Shown here: piece after piece, positions 18,624-27,438 of the stretch
Numbering within the stretch: the first letter of the stretch is position 1
How the letters are laid out: each line of letters opens with the position of its first letter
Assembly (NCBI GenBank): GCA_003116975.1
Contig: BGKB01000012.1
Span: 620,001-684,000, forward strand
Direction of reading: 5' to 3'
From: Aurantiochytrium sp. KH105
Lineage: Eukaryota > Sar > Bigyra > Thraustochytrida > Thraustochytriidae
DNA length: 64,000 nt
Translations under genes and position numbers: made by a program
Notes under the pieces: model-generated
The model's database searches: none
What the model was told of the DNA's origin: nothing
What the model saw: the letters and a program-made list of their open reading frames with translations, nothing else

Positions 18624-20135
18624 TTACAGCCCAATATCAATCTCGTTCTCGTCCGTCACTGCCGCCAAAGAGGCTGAAGAGGAAGCACTAACGCCGCCTC
18701 CATGTGAGCTCGAGGCGGTCTGCGCTGTAGAGTTCGTTGCCTGCTTCTTCCACGCAATCGTCACGGGCCAACGATGCCCCAGCCCTAGTGTGTCCAAGAA
18801 GCGATCTGTCTGAGGATTTCCCATCTGCAGAGGAGCTCGCGCTCTACGAAAGTGCCTTCGCTGCTCCTCCTGCGTCGGATCGTACGCTGTCACTGTTCGC
18901 TCGAACCAAGCGGGGTCGATGGCAAGATCACGCTCAGCCCACTTTTTCGTCAGCTCAGCACGTCGCCCCTCGACCACGCCGCGCAGCTCGTCCCAGTTCA
19001 TAGCCGCGCGACGAGGTGGGGGTGCCACCTGCATTTGTGTCAGTTCCATAATCGCCAGCCACTCCGGGTCATACGCGAGGTGAAGTGGCCCTTCCGGCTC
19101 AGCTTCCGGGGCCTCCAGCTCGACAATTTCCAGGTACTTGCGCCCAGGCAAGCACTTGTCGAGAGCCAAAAATTCCGTCGTATCCGGCAAGCCCGCGCCC
19201 TGCACCGATTGGGGCTTGAGCACGACCGTATCGTCGCCCCCAACATCCTCGGCCGGGACAAAACCGTCCGAGGCGCTGGAGTCCATCGTTGTTGATGAGC
19301 TCGGCATCGATTGACTGACCGCGGTATTTGCAACGTTGCCTGGAGCTGGTGGTGGCGGCGCATGCCGCACGAGGGCAGCAAAACGCACGTGCATGTGGGC
19401 CGAGAACCAGCGCACCGGACGCAAAAGATTCAGGAGCATGGCGCCCGGCGGACTCCCGAGCGTGTTACTCATCACCTCTTTGCGCAAAAACTTCTTCTCC
19501 GACAAGAGCTTGCCCGTATTACCAAAATGAGCAATGCCAAGGGGCCAATCGTGTGACAAAAACACGTCCACACGGCCCGTCAAGAATGAGAGCTGCGCCA
19601 CTTCGAATGGACGAATATGATACACGCTCCGCTTTCCCGCAGGCGTGTACGGAGGTCGCTCTTGTCGTCGCAAATCTTGCATGTAGTGCCGTTCATTGAA
19701 GATGCCACTCATTCCCGCGATACGTAAGCCGCCCACGCGAACAACGCCTGCTTGGCCCAAGTAGTAAATGTTCGGCGCCAGCCAGCCTCCGTAGAACAGC
19801 TCTTGCATGTAGTTGCTCGCCTCGTGGTTGCCGCCAATCACCAGCGTCAACACGGGCGCGCGGAGTTCACCCGTGTAGTACTTGTAGAACTCGCCCATCT
19901 CCTTGTACTTGTCTGGGACCGACATGCACGCAAGATCGCCCGGATTTCGTACAGCCTGGAAGTCGCCGCAAATGAGCAGCAAGTCCACCGCGCCGCGCTT
20001 GCTCACCGCGTTGTAAATGTCCGTGAGACGCCCATGGGCGCAGCCTTCCACGGCGACGCGTACTTTGCGTCCGCGCGCTCTTGCGGCAACTGGCTGCGGC
20101 GTTGACGCCGCGCTTGCCTCGCTCTGCGCCTGCAT
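18624..20135 (-). CDS. DBR1: RNA lariat debranching enzyme
   Basis: The 503-residue protein is DBR1, the metallophosphoesterase that cuts the 2'-5' bond of intron lariats in the nucleus. Every metal-site block is present: VAVEGCAHG (Cys about 32, His about 34), LLICGDFQA (Asp about 58), IGGNHEASN (Asn about 103), FLSHDWP, and the SAHMHV pair. The lariat recognition loop region (YYTGELRAP) and the NIYYLG / GMSGIFNERHY segments are typical. A C-terminal domain carries DKCLPGR and the LEIVELE-type strand. A Ser/Thr-rich insert lies after the phosphoesterase core. The ATG at 20135 gives about 24 residues before the first strand. Its presence implies active splicing in this intron-poor genome, consistent with the intron predicted in the calpain-like gene. 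Confidence 0.95.
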   Translation of the reverse strand: MQAQSEASAASTPQPVAARARGRKVRVAVEGCAHGRLTDIYNAVSKRGAVDLLLICGDFQAVRNPGDLACMSVPDKYKEMGEFYKYYTGELRAPVLTLVIGGNHEASNYMQELFYGGWLAPNIYYLGQAGVVRVGGLRIAGMSGIFNERHYMQDLRRQERPPYTPAGKRSVYHIRPFEVAQLSFLTGRVDVFLSHDWPLGIAHFGNTGKLLSEKKFLRKEVMSNTLGSPPGAMLLNLLRPVRWFSAHMHVRFAALVRHAPPPPAPGNVANTAVSQSMPSSSTTMDSSASDGFVPAEDVGGDDTVVLKPQSVQGAGLPDTTEFLALDKCLPGRKYLEIVELEAPEAEPEGPLHLAYDPEWLAIMELTQMQVAPPPRRAAMNWDELRGVVEGRRAELTKKWAERDLAIDPAWFERTVTAYDPTQEEQRRHFRRARAPLQMGNPQTDRFLDTLGLGHRWPVTIAWKKQATNSTAQTASSSHGGGVSASSSASLAAVTDENEIDIGL

Positions 20136-20872
20136 CTTCGCTGGCCCCGCGCACGTCCTCCGCGCGTTTCACGCCGCACTGCGAACTTGCGTTTTTGGTG
20201 CACAGAGAATTTGCCAACCTGAGCCAAGCTGCGTCCTCTGCTCACATGTCATGCGTGAAGATAGATGGCGGCAAGCAAGCAAAAAGCAAAATCACTACGG
20301 TCCATCGACTTCTGACCCAGCAAAGAAATCACTGGCTGGGCAGCAAGCTGACGGAGAATGCAGGTAGCCTTGGGTTTTCGTAGTCGCATTGCAGGGGACC
20401 AAGGATTGAGCGACATCCGATCGATCCGCGATCCAGCAACATTTCGTTCGCAGGTCGTTCGCCGCTCTTGCGATGATGTCCTCAGTATGTCTCTTCTCTC
20501 GACGCGATGACGAGCGAATCAGCCAAGAAACCACTGCGAGTAAGTATACCTTTGTCATTTGACGAAGAATGCAGGTAGCCTTGGCTTTTCGTAGTCGCTT
20601 TGCAGGGGACAAAGATTGAACGACCTCCGATCAATTTGTAGTCCAGCAACGTTTCGTTCACAGATCGTTCGCCGCTTCTGCGACAGTGACCCGGAGATGA
20701 CTCTTCTCTCGAAGCGAAAGGGAGCCATCCAATCCAGCTAGGGAGCCATTGGCCCACGAACCTTAATGGATCCATACGGGGACAAATTCAATTTCAACAT
20801 GGTTAGTTCTACAGCTTATCAAAAAAAAGGAAGGAGAGGTCCATAAAATGCCTCGCTCGCTCCGTGAAAGGA
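20136..20872. other. DBR1 upstream region with a diverged tandem duplication
   Basis: This is 0.74 kb between the DBR1 start and the DUF389 stop. Composition is closer to AT/GC balance than in neighbouring genes. Most of it is occupied by the duplication described separately. No convincing gene is seen. Confidence 0.5.
20350..20736. repeat. Diverged tandem duplication, two copies of about 176 bp
   Basis: Copy 1 runs from about 20350 to 20525 and copy 2 from about 20561 to 20736, an offset of 211 bp. They share GAATGCAGGTAGCCTTGG, TTTTCGTAGTCGC, TTGCAGGGGAC, GTTCGCCGC and TCTTCTCTCGA in the same order, with scattered substitutions. No transposon ends or target-site duplications are visible. 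It may be a duplicated regulatory block or a pair of related small RNA genes. Confidence 0.8.
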
Positions 20873-23521
20873 TCAAAGACCCCCATCGCGGTCACCATGC
20901 ACGTCAATCGCTGGAGCGGAGGCCATCGTCTTGTGCAGAGCGGAGTGCGCGCGTGGCTCATCCATCGCGGGTTCCTCAAGGTCAAATTGATCCTCGGCCA
21001 AGGCTCGCAAATGCGCAGACGAGGCGCGATCACGCGAACCTGCTGACGGGGAACGGCGGTGCAAAAGGTGACGAGCCGACCGACCAATTGTGGCAAAACG
21101 CACATGAGGCACGGTGCGATGAGAGCGGCCGGGAGAAAGTGGCGTGTGCGGCACAGTCGGGGAAGCGCCCTCTGGTCGGAAAAAGTCTTCGTCGAAAACG
21201 TTGCGCCGATGCGGCTGGGCGCGAAAGGCCTGAAGCGTCGCTGTAGGACCGAGCGAGTTCGAATTCGGGATCTCCGAGTCCTGGCGCTTGAGGTAATCGG
21301 CGACGCGCTTGCGGAGCTCGGTCGCCTCCGGATCATTGCGCCGCAGAACGCCGTTGTAGGCACGCGTGTTCGGCACGTCATCCGTCCAGAATGCAGACTT
21401 GTGGTCCAGGGGGACCACCTCTTTGAGCTTGAACATGAGGATGCCAGCCACCCAGATGCAAGCAATATTGGCCAGCGTTAGCAGCAAGCTCCAGCCCGCG
21501 CCCGCGAGAATGGTGTGCATTGTCACAGCGTCCCAGTCCGTATTGTTCTCGCCAATCAGTGTGTTAATTTCGATCTTTTCCAAATCGAGATACTTGGTGT
21601 TGGCCAAGATTGCCATGGCCAGCAAAGTGCCCGTGTTCACTGCAGGCGGCAGCAACGAGGCCGAGATCGCCACGCCAACGAGGGAAGATGTGTTGTTGCC
21701 CAGCACACTCAGCGCCACACCGACGCCCGAAGGAATTGCGATGGAAATACCCACGAGCACAGCCGTGCCGTAGGCGCGCGACCACATCTCCTCGGTAGGG
21801 AGCGATTCTTGCGCAAACGGAATGGCGCACAGGCCGCCAATGAAGCCAACCAAGATGCACAAGAGAAGTCCTGCAAGCTCGGAAAAGAGACCCGTGCGAA
21901 TCATGTGCCAGTCCCACAATGTCCAACCAAAGGTCACGCCCAGGATCGGCCCCATGAGGGGGGAAACGAGCATCGAGGCTACAATGATGACAACGTTATT
22001 GGTGACGAGACCAATACACGCAAGAGCCGAGGCCACCACGACCAGGACCACGTAGTCAAACGAGAACTCGCTCGAGGCATTCACGAGCTCGACAACGCTG
22101 TCGACCGCCACGCGACTTTTAATGGTCTCGCCAAACCTGTTGATGATACTTTCGAGATGATTCTTGGCTGTCGCTCGGGGTTCAACGACTATGACATCGT
22201 CTGGGCTTTCCGAGTCGCTCTCGTACACCTCGTCCTCCTCGAAGAGCTCTGGTTGGGCCTGGGCCCCGTCTTGCGCTTTTCTTTGGTCCTCTGGGATCGC
22301 GGTCGGCACGGCGCCTTCTTCCTCGGGAGGGCTGTTTTGGAGATTGGCTTCGTTCGCGACTTTCTCGGCCATGTCTTCCTCATCACCCGAGGACGTGCTG
22401 GACATGGACGATGCCGTCTCGTCTCCGGGGGAAAGTGGCAACGGGTCGGCGGGCGTCCCTGGCGTCTGCGATGCATTGGACAAGCCTCCCGTGGAGGCGC
22501 CAGTGTCAGTGTCCTGCCTTTGCGTCACGATACCTCGCACTTGGTATCCCTCGAGCTCGCTGGGTGAGACGAAGCCTGCCTGAACAGCAGCGCGGAGAGC
22601 GTTAGCGACGCCAACATTCTCGGAGGAGGTGGGCGCGATGTGGAAAGAGGGCGATGGTGGTCGATCCACCTTGCTGCCGGCTCCAGCAGCCTGGCCTTGG
22701 TTGGTCTGCACCTTGGTAGCAGCAGTAGCAGCAGCGCCAGCGCCACTGGCACCAGGCCTGGGTCCAGCATTGGCTGCGCCCGTTTCTGATTTTCTGGTCG
22801 GTCCCGCGGGGTCTTGCGACGACTTTCCAGGCGCCTGCTCGCTTGTCGCCATACCGACGAGACTATTTGTGCTCGCAGAGGTTGGTACAGAGGCTGAGGC
22901 GGCCGAGGCAGATGAGGCGGCGGCAGTAGCGGCAGCAGCAGTAGCAGCCGGGGGCTGAGTCTTGGGATCCTTGGGTGAGAGCGTGGTGGAGATGCGACTG
23001 AGCTGGATGGGGGAGAAGAGAACCATGCCCAGACCGTCCTTGACGTTGCCGACGCCGCGATTGTTGAGACGCACAAGCATCTGCTCGGCGCTCTCGGTCT
23101 TGCAAAGGAAGAGGAAGAGCGCCCAGCGCGTGGCTCCGTTGAGAAAGGGGACCTCGGCGATGAAGTTGAGCTCGCTCGCATTCACGCGCAGAAAGTCTCG
23201 TACCTCGTTGGCCACGTTCTTGAGCTGCGAGGGCGCCTCGTCTTCGGATCCGCCGCCATCTTCGTTCACCAGGCTCACCTCGCTCGCCTTCGCCGGCGCC
23301 TCGACGGTGGCCGGGAGCGCCGGCGCGGCCGCCGACGTTAGCGAGGACCTCCTCTTCCTCGACGTGGGCAGCGACACCCTCTTGGCGCTGCTGCTGCTGC
23401 TGCCGGCGCCGCTGTTCTCGGCGGCCGCCTTGGCCCCGGGCGCCGTCTCCGCGCTCTCCGCCTCGCGCGCCTTGCGCCTCGCCAGCACCGGCACGCTCAC
23501 GAACACGAGCGAGGTCGCCAT
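20873..23521 (-). CDS. DUF389 multi-pass membrane protein
   Basis: The 882-residue protein carries a DUF389 membrane core at about residues 485-700. The family block around NNVVIIVASMLVSPLMGPIL is nearly textbook, followed by further hydrophobic helices (LLLCILVGFIGGLCAIPF, GTAVLVGISIAIPSGVGVAL, ISASLLPPAVNTGTLLAM). A compact regulatory-looking domain near residues 90-165 contains FLFLCKTESAEQMLVRLN. Long Ala/Ser/Thr-rich and acidic linkers (about 170-440) and a basic Ser/Arg-rich tail flank the core. DUF389 proteins are best known in bacteria and their function is unsettled. This one is much longer because of disordered segments. The start is the ATG at 23521; the frame continues upstream into Arg-rich low-complexity DNA. 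It is divergent from MCM9. Confidence 0.85.
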   Translation of the reverse strand: MATSLVFVSVPVLARRKAREAESAETAPGAKAAAENSGAGSSSSSAKRVSLPTSRKRRSSLTSAAAPALPATVEAPAKASEVSLVNEDGGGSEDEAPSQLKNVANEVRDFLRVNASELNFIAEVPFLNGATRWALFLFLCKTESAEQMLVRLNNRGVGNVKDGLGMVLFSPIQLSRISTTLSPKDPKTQPPAATAAAATAAASSASAASASVPTSASTNSLVGMATSEQAPGKSSQDPAGPTRKSETGAANAGPRPGASGAGAAATAATKVQTNQGQAAGAGSKVDRPPSPSFHIAPTSSENVGVANALRAAVQAGFVSPSELEGYQVRGIVTQRQDTDTGASTGGLSNASQTPGTPADPLPLSPGDETASSMSSTSSGDEEDMAEKVANEANLQNSPPEEEGAVPTAIPEDQRKAQDGAQAQPELFEEDEVYESDSESPDDVIVVEPRATAKNHLESIINRFGETIKSRVAVDSVVELVNASSEFSFDYVVLVVVASALACIGLVTNNVVIIVASMLVSPLMGPILGVTFGWTLWDWHMIRTGLFSELAGLLLCILVGFIGGLCAIPFAQESLPTEEMWSRAYGTAVLVGISIAIPSGVGVALSVLGNNTSSLVGVAISASLLPPAVNTGTLLAMAILANTKYLDLEKIEINTLIGENNTDWDAVTMHTILAGAGWSLLLTLANIACIWVAGILMFKLKEVVPLDHKSAFWTDDVPNTRAYNGVLRRNDPEATELRKRVADYLKRQDSEIPNSNSLGPTATLQAFRAQPHRRNVFDEDFFRPEGASPTVPHTPLSPGRSHRTVPHVRFATIGRSARHLLHRRSPSAGSRDRASSAHLRALAEDQFDLEEPAMDEPRAHSALHKTMASAPAIDVHGDRDGGL

Positions 23522-24407
23522 CCTCCCGCGCCCGCCCGCCCGCCGCTCCTCTCTGCCGCGCGCAGTTGGCGCGGCCGGCGCAGCTGCCGCAGCTGCAGCC
23601 CGCGCGCAGTTCGGGCTCTGCGACGCCGCTCTCGCTCGCTCGCGCGGACCGAGCGACGGCGAGCGAGAGAAAGATCGCAGGCGCCCAGACAGACAGACAG
23701 GCCTCGCCCGCTCCCGGCCTTGGCCTTGGCTTCTGCTTCTGCTTCTGCTTCTGCTTCTGTCTGGTCGCGGCGCCGCGCGCTCGGAGCGGGTCTGCGCGTC
23801 GGGGCGCGGCGCGCTGCGCGCGGCAGGGCGGCCGCCGGGCTTCCCGGTGCTGGCTCCCTGCGAGGCCGCGCGGGAGAGAGAGAGGGAGAGAGGAGGAGAG
23901 CGCTGCCGCGGTGTGCGCGAGGCGCCGGGGCCGCGCAGAGCAGCCAGAGGAGAGGAGAGTACGAGTGCGAGGGAGGGATGCCGACCATGGCGAGTGAGGT
24001 GCTGTGCTGCGTTGTGCTGCGTTGTGCTGTGTGGTGCTGTGATGATCATGATGTGCATCTATGTCAGGTGAAGGATGTGATGTGGTACGACGACGACGAC
24101 GACGATGACGACGACAACAACGTCGACAACGACGACGACAACGATGAGGACGAAGACGACGACGACAAAAAGAGGTCGATCTCGCCACGATGAAGCAGCT
24201 GCGGAGAGACGCGAACAATCAAAGGCGAGCAAGGAAAGGAAGCGTGCGCGGGCGGGCGTGCGGGACTTGAGGGACCGGCGCAACGCAAAATGGCGGCAGC
24301 GCGAGACCGTCGTTAGGTACGGAGCAGAGCAACAGAGCAGCAGAGGCGGAACGCGGGCGGGCTCGCGTCGCCAGGGCTGGGGCGAGCGCGTCGAAGGTGC
24401 GGCCGAG
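23522..24407. promoter_or_regulatory. Shared region between divergent DUF389 and MCM9 genes
   Basis: This 0.89-kb head-to-head intergenic stretch must hold both promoters. It contains a TTCTGC hexamer repeat near 23728-23760, a GTTGTGCTGC-type repeat at about 24000-24040, and a GAC-rich tract at about 24085-24170. No TATA element stands out. Confidence 0.4.
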
Positions 24408-27281
24408 ATGCGCGAGGAGGGCGCGGCGGCTGCAGACGTGCTCGAGCAGGAAGAGTACCTGCAGCTGTTCGAGCGCCTGGCGCAGCGAGACCCGAGCGGC
24501 GTGTTTCGGCCCCAACTCGAGGCCATCCTCGCCGAGGAAAGCACGGATGCGCACTATGGCGTCTACGTGGACGCCAAGACGCTCCTGGACGACGACTATC
24601 TGCTAGGACACCTCGTGCTCAGGTACCCAGAGACCATGCTCAATCTGCTGAGCCGCGCGCTGGTCACAGAGCAAGAGAGGCTCGTGGAACGGCCGGCCTA
24701 CGCGGACAAACAGGTCTCCGTGAAACCGAACCTGAACGCAAGGGTGCGGTGGCTGCCCGGCGCCAACCGCAAGCCCAACATTAGCTCCATCCGCTCCATT
24801 GACGTCAACGCCTTTGTGCAGGTCAGCGGCACCGTGACGCGCTCCGGGAGCATCAAAGTCCTCGAGGCCGTGCGCGTCTTTGAGTGTAACAACGAACGCT
24901 GCGCCGGCCTGGTCCGCGTCTTTGCCAGCAAGTACGAGGTTGGGAGCATCATCGAAAAACCCACCGGCCCCTGCCCCACCTGCCGCAAGTCCAGCTCCTA
25001 CACGGAGCTCAAGGAGCGCGCCATATGCCACGACTATCAGGAACTCAAAGTCCAAGAGCAAGTGCAAAAGCTTGGCATGGGGTCCATCCCGCGCTCCATC
25101 ACCGTCTTGGCCCTCCACGACCTCGTTGACAAGTGCAAGGCGGGCGACGACGTCGTGATCACCGGTGTTCCCATTAACCGCTGGAGCGCGACCTACGTCG
25201 AGGAACGCTGCAACCTCGAGACCGTCATCGATGCCAACTCCATTTCGGTCGTCAATGCCTCGAGTAACGGTGTCCTGCTCACGGAAGAAGTCGAGTCCAA
25301 GTTTAGGGGATTTTGGCGCAAGTGGGCGCGCAAACGCCGCCGCCCCATGCACGCTCGCGACCTCATCGTCGGCAGCATCTGCCCGCAGGTCTATGGCATG
25401 TTCACCGTCAAACTCGCCGTGGCTCTTTCACTTGTTGGCTCACCGGCATTCGTTGATCGCGGCGGCACGCGTGTGCGCGGCGAGCCGCACCTCTTACTCG
25501 TTGGCGACCCAGGCACGGGCAAGAGCCAGTTTCTGCGATACGCCGCCAAGCTTTCGCCGCGCTCCGTGCTCACCACAGGCACGGGCACCACGAGCGCAGG
25601 GCTCACCTGCTCGGCGGTCAAGGAGGGTCACGAGTTCATGCTCGAGGCAGGAGCCCTGGTTCTTGCCGACCGCGGAATCTGCTGCATCGACGAGTTCGGC
25701 TCCATCCGCCAGCACGATAGGGCTACAATCCACGAGGCCATGGAGCAGCAGACACTTAGCGTGGCCAAGGCTGGCCTCGTCTGCTCACTCAAGACGCGCA
25801 CCACAATTATTGCCGCCACTAACCCTCGCGGCCGCTTCGACCCGCACGAGTCTCTCTCCACCAACACGGGCATCGCTCCACCCCTTCTCTCACGCTTTGA
25901 CATGGTTTTAGTTCTCCTCGATCGCGCCGACGAATCGTGGGACCAGACGGTCTCGGAATTTATCCTTCGCGCACAGGCCGGGATCGGGCAGCAGAACACC
26001 GGGACAGCGTCCGCGGCGCTTGGGCCACATATTGGCAGCAGCGGCGATGGCGGCGAGAGTGACGAGGAGAGCGATGGGTCGCAGGAGAACGGTTTCAAGT
26101 CCAGAGCAAGCCAGAGCCCCAGAAAGGATGTGCGAGCGCAAAGCGTGGAACCTGGGTCTGGCCTCTGGAACGTAGACACCTTTCAGGCCTACCTGACGTA
26201 CATAAAGCGGTTCACCCCGCAGCTCTCTCCCGAGGCAGGCCAGATCCTCACTGCGTATTACAAGGCGCAACGTCTTCGTGACGGAAACAAGGATGCTGGC
26301 CGTACAACGCTTCGTTTGCTCGAGGCTCTCATCCGCCTCGCCAAGGCGCATGCTCGCCTCATGGCCCGCAACTTTGTCGTCATCATGGATGCCGTCGTCT
26401 CCATTTCCATGATTGAGGAGTCCATGCGAACTCCATCGCCGCAGGATAGTTTGGGCGACATGAGCTTTTCGCATGCTCCCGAGGAGGAGATGCTCGAGCG
26501 AACACTTGGCATTCTGCACGAGCTCGACCTCGATGACCTCGAGCCTATTGCACGTGCGCAGCACTCCACCTCATATATGCTCGATCTTGACTATCCCTTT
26601 GACGTGGTCACTGCGGCAAATACGGACGGCTCCACCACTGGCGCCGTGGGACCTGGCAGTCAGGACCGCGCGCAAGAGGACGAAGATGATCCCCACAACG
26701 CATGGAACGTTGGTAGAGAAGACGAAGGGAACGACCAAGATAGTCACAGCAGTGACGACAACGATAATGACCACGATAATGATCACGTCGAAAAGTCTTC
26801 ACGTCGCAATGGTTCGCAAATGGGCGCCTCACCGCCCGCCTCACCTGCGAGCTCGTTGGAGGAATCAGTGGATGAAGACGCTGAGAACCCTTTGGGGCTC
26901 CCCACCCAGTGTGGAACGAGTCGACTGAAGCGCAAGCCTCCCACGGCCGCCACTGCGCCTGCACAGCGTAATCGTCCTCGGCGCAAGGATAAGCGGAAAC
27001 GGACAAAGCGTTCCCGATCAAGGACGAAAAGTGCGAGCATCGCTGCGGCAGAGTCATGCTCGGCCGAGTTTGACAACGGCGAGGGCGGCGTCAAAAGTGG
27101 GGATGAAGCCGGCGCAGACGAAAGTCTTCAAGCCAAGTCCAGAAATCCAAAGGAGGGGGGTAGCGATGTGGTTGCTGTGGACAGAGACTTGGGCGAAGGC
27201 GATAGCGCTGCTGCCGATTACGACGAAGACGATGATGACGATATTCAACTTGACAAGGAGCTCGACGATCTGTTTGCGTGA
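24408..27281 (+). CDS. MCM9: MCM9-like DNA helicase
   Basis: The 957-residue protein is an MCM-family AAA+ helicase. The N-terminal OB part has a zinc-binding pair (CNNERC ... CPTC, about residues 161-195). The segment DYQELKVQEQVQKLGMGSIP is characteristic of MCM9 rather than MCM2-7. The AAA+ core shows Walker A GDPGTGKSQ (about 366-374), Walker B CCIDEFGSI (about 425-433), sensor 1 ATNPRG, and the arginine finger in LLSRFD. MCM9 works with MCM8 in homologous recombination and mismatch repair. The C-terminal 250 residues are acidic and Ser-rich with basic, nuclear-signal-like stretches (RRKDKRKRTKRSRSR), unlike the animal tail. The start is the first in-frame ATG. An MCM8 partner would be expected elsewhere in the genome. 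Confidence 0.92.
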   Translation: MREEGAAAADVLEQEEYLQLFERLAQRDPSGVFRPQLEAILAEESTDAHYGVYVDAKTLLDDDYLLGHLVLRYPETMLNLLSRALVTEQERLVERPAYADKQVSVKPNLNARVRWLPGANRKPNISSIRSIDVNAFVQVSGTVTRSGSIKVLEAVRVFECNNERCAGLVRVFASKYEVGSIIEKPTGPCPTCRKSSSYTELKERAICHDYQELKVQEQVQKLGMGSIPRSITVLALHDLVDKCKAGDDVVITGVPINRWSATYVEERCNLETVIDANSISVVNASSNGVLLTEEVESKFRGFWRKWARKRRRPMHARDLIVGSICPQVYGMFTVKLAVALSLVGSPAFVDRGGTRVRGEPHLLLVGDPGTGKSQFLRYAAKLSPRSVLTTGTGTTSAGLTCSAVKEGHEFMLEAGALVLADRGICCIDEFGSIRQHDRATIHEAMEQQTLSVAKAGLVCSLKTRTTIIAATNPRGRFDPHESLSTNTGIAPPLLSRFDMVLVLLDRADESWDQTVSEFILRAQAGIGQQNTGTASAALGPHIGSSGDGGESDEESDGSQENGFKSRASQSPRKDVRAQSVEPGSGLWNVDTFQAYLTYIKRFTPQLSPEAGQILTAYYKAQRLRDGNKDAGRTTLRLLEALIRLAKAHARLMARNFVVIMDAVVSISMIEESMRTPSPQDSLGDMSFSHAPEEEMLERTLGILHELDLDDLEPIARAQHSTSYMLDLDYPFDVVTAANTDGSTTGAVGPGSQDRAQEDEDDPHNAWNVGREDEGNDQDSHSSDDNDNDHDNDHVEKSSRRNGSQMGASPPASPASSLEESVDEDAENPLGLPTQCGTSRLKRKPPTAATAPAQRNRPRRKDKRKRTKRSRSRTKSASIAAAESCSAEFDNGEGGVKSGDEAGADESLQAKSRNPKEGGSDVVAVDRDLGEGDSAAADYDEDDDDDIQLDKELDDLFA

Positions 27282-27438
27282 TTTCCTACGTGACCGACTG
27301 ACTGCCTGTTTGTCTGAGTCCATGTTTATTCTCAAAGACTGTGTGTCTTTGTTGTAGCCTAAGTGTATGAAAAGAAGATGAAAACAAACACATTGGATTT
27401 TTTTGGACTTGGGAGTTTTTGTTTTTTCAAAGAGAGAA

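Noticed and set aside
20295-20775. Minus-strand frames within the two duplication copies sharing a similar peptide (ATTKxQGYLHS)
   Set aside because: The similarity follows from the DNA duplication itself. The frames start without good context and show no domain.
21515-24193. Long plus-strand frames across the DUF389 gene
   Set aside because: They are antisense shadows of the membrane protein, with no domain of their own.
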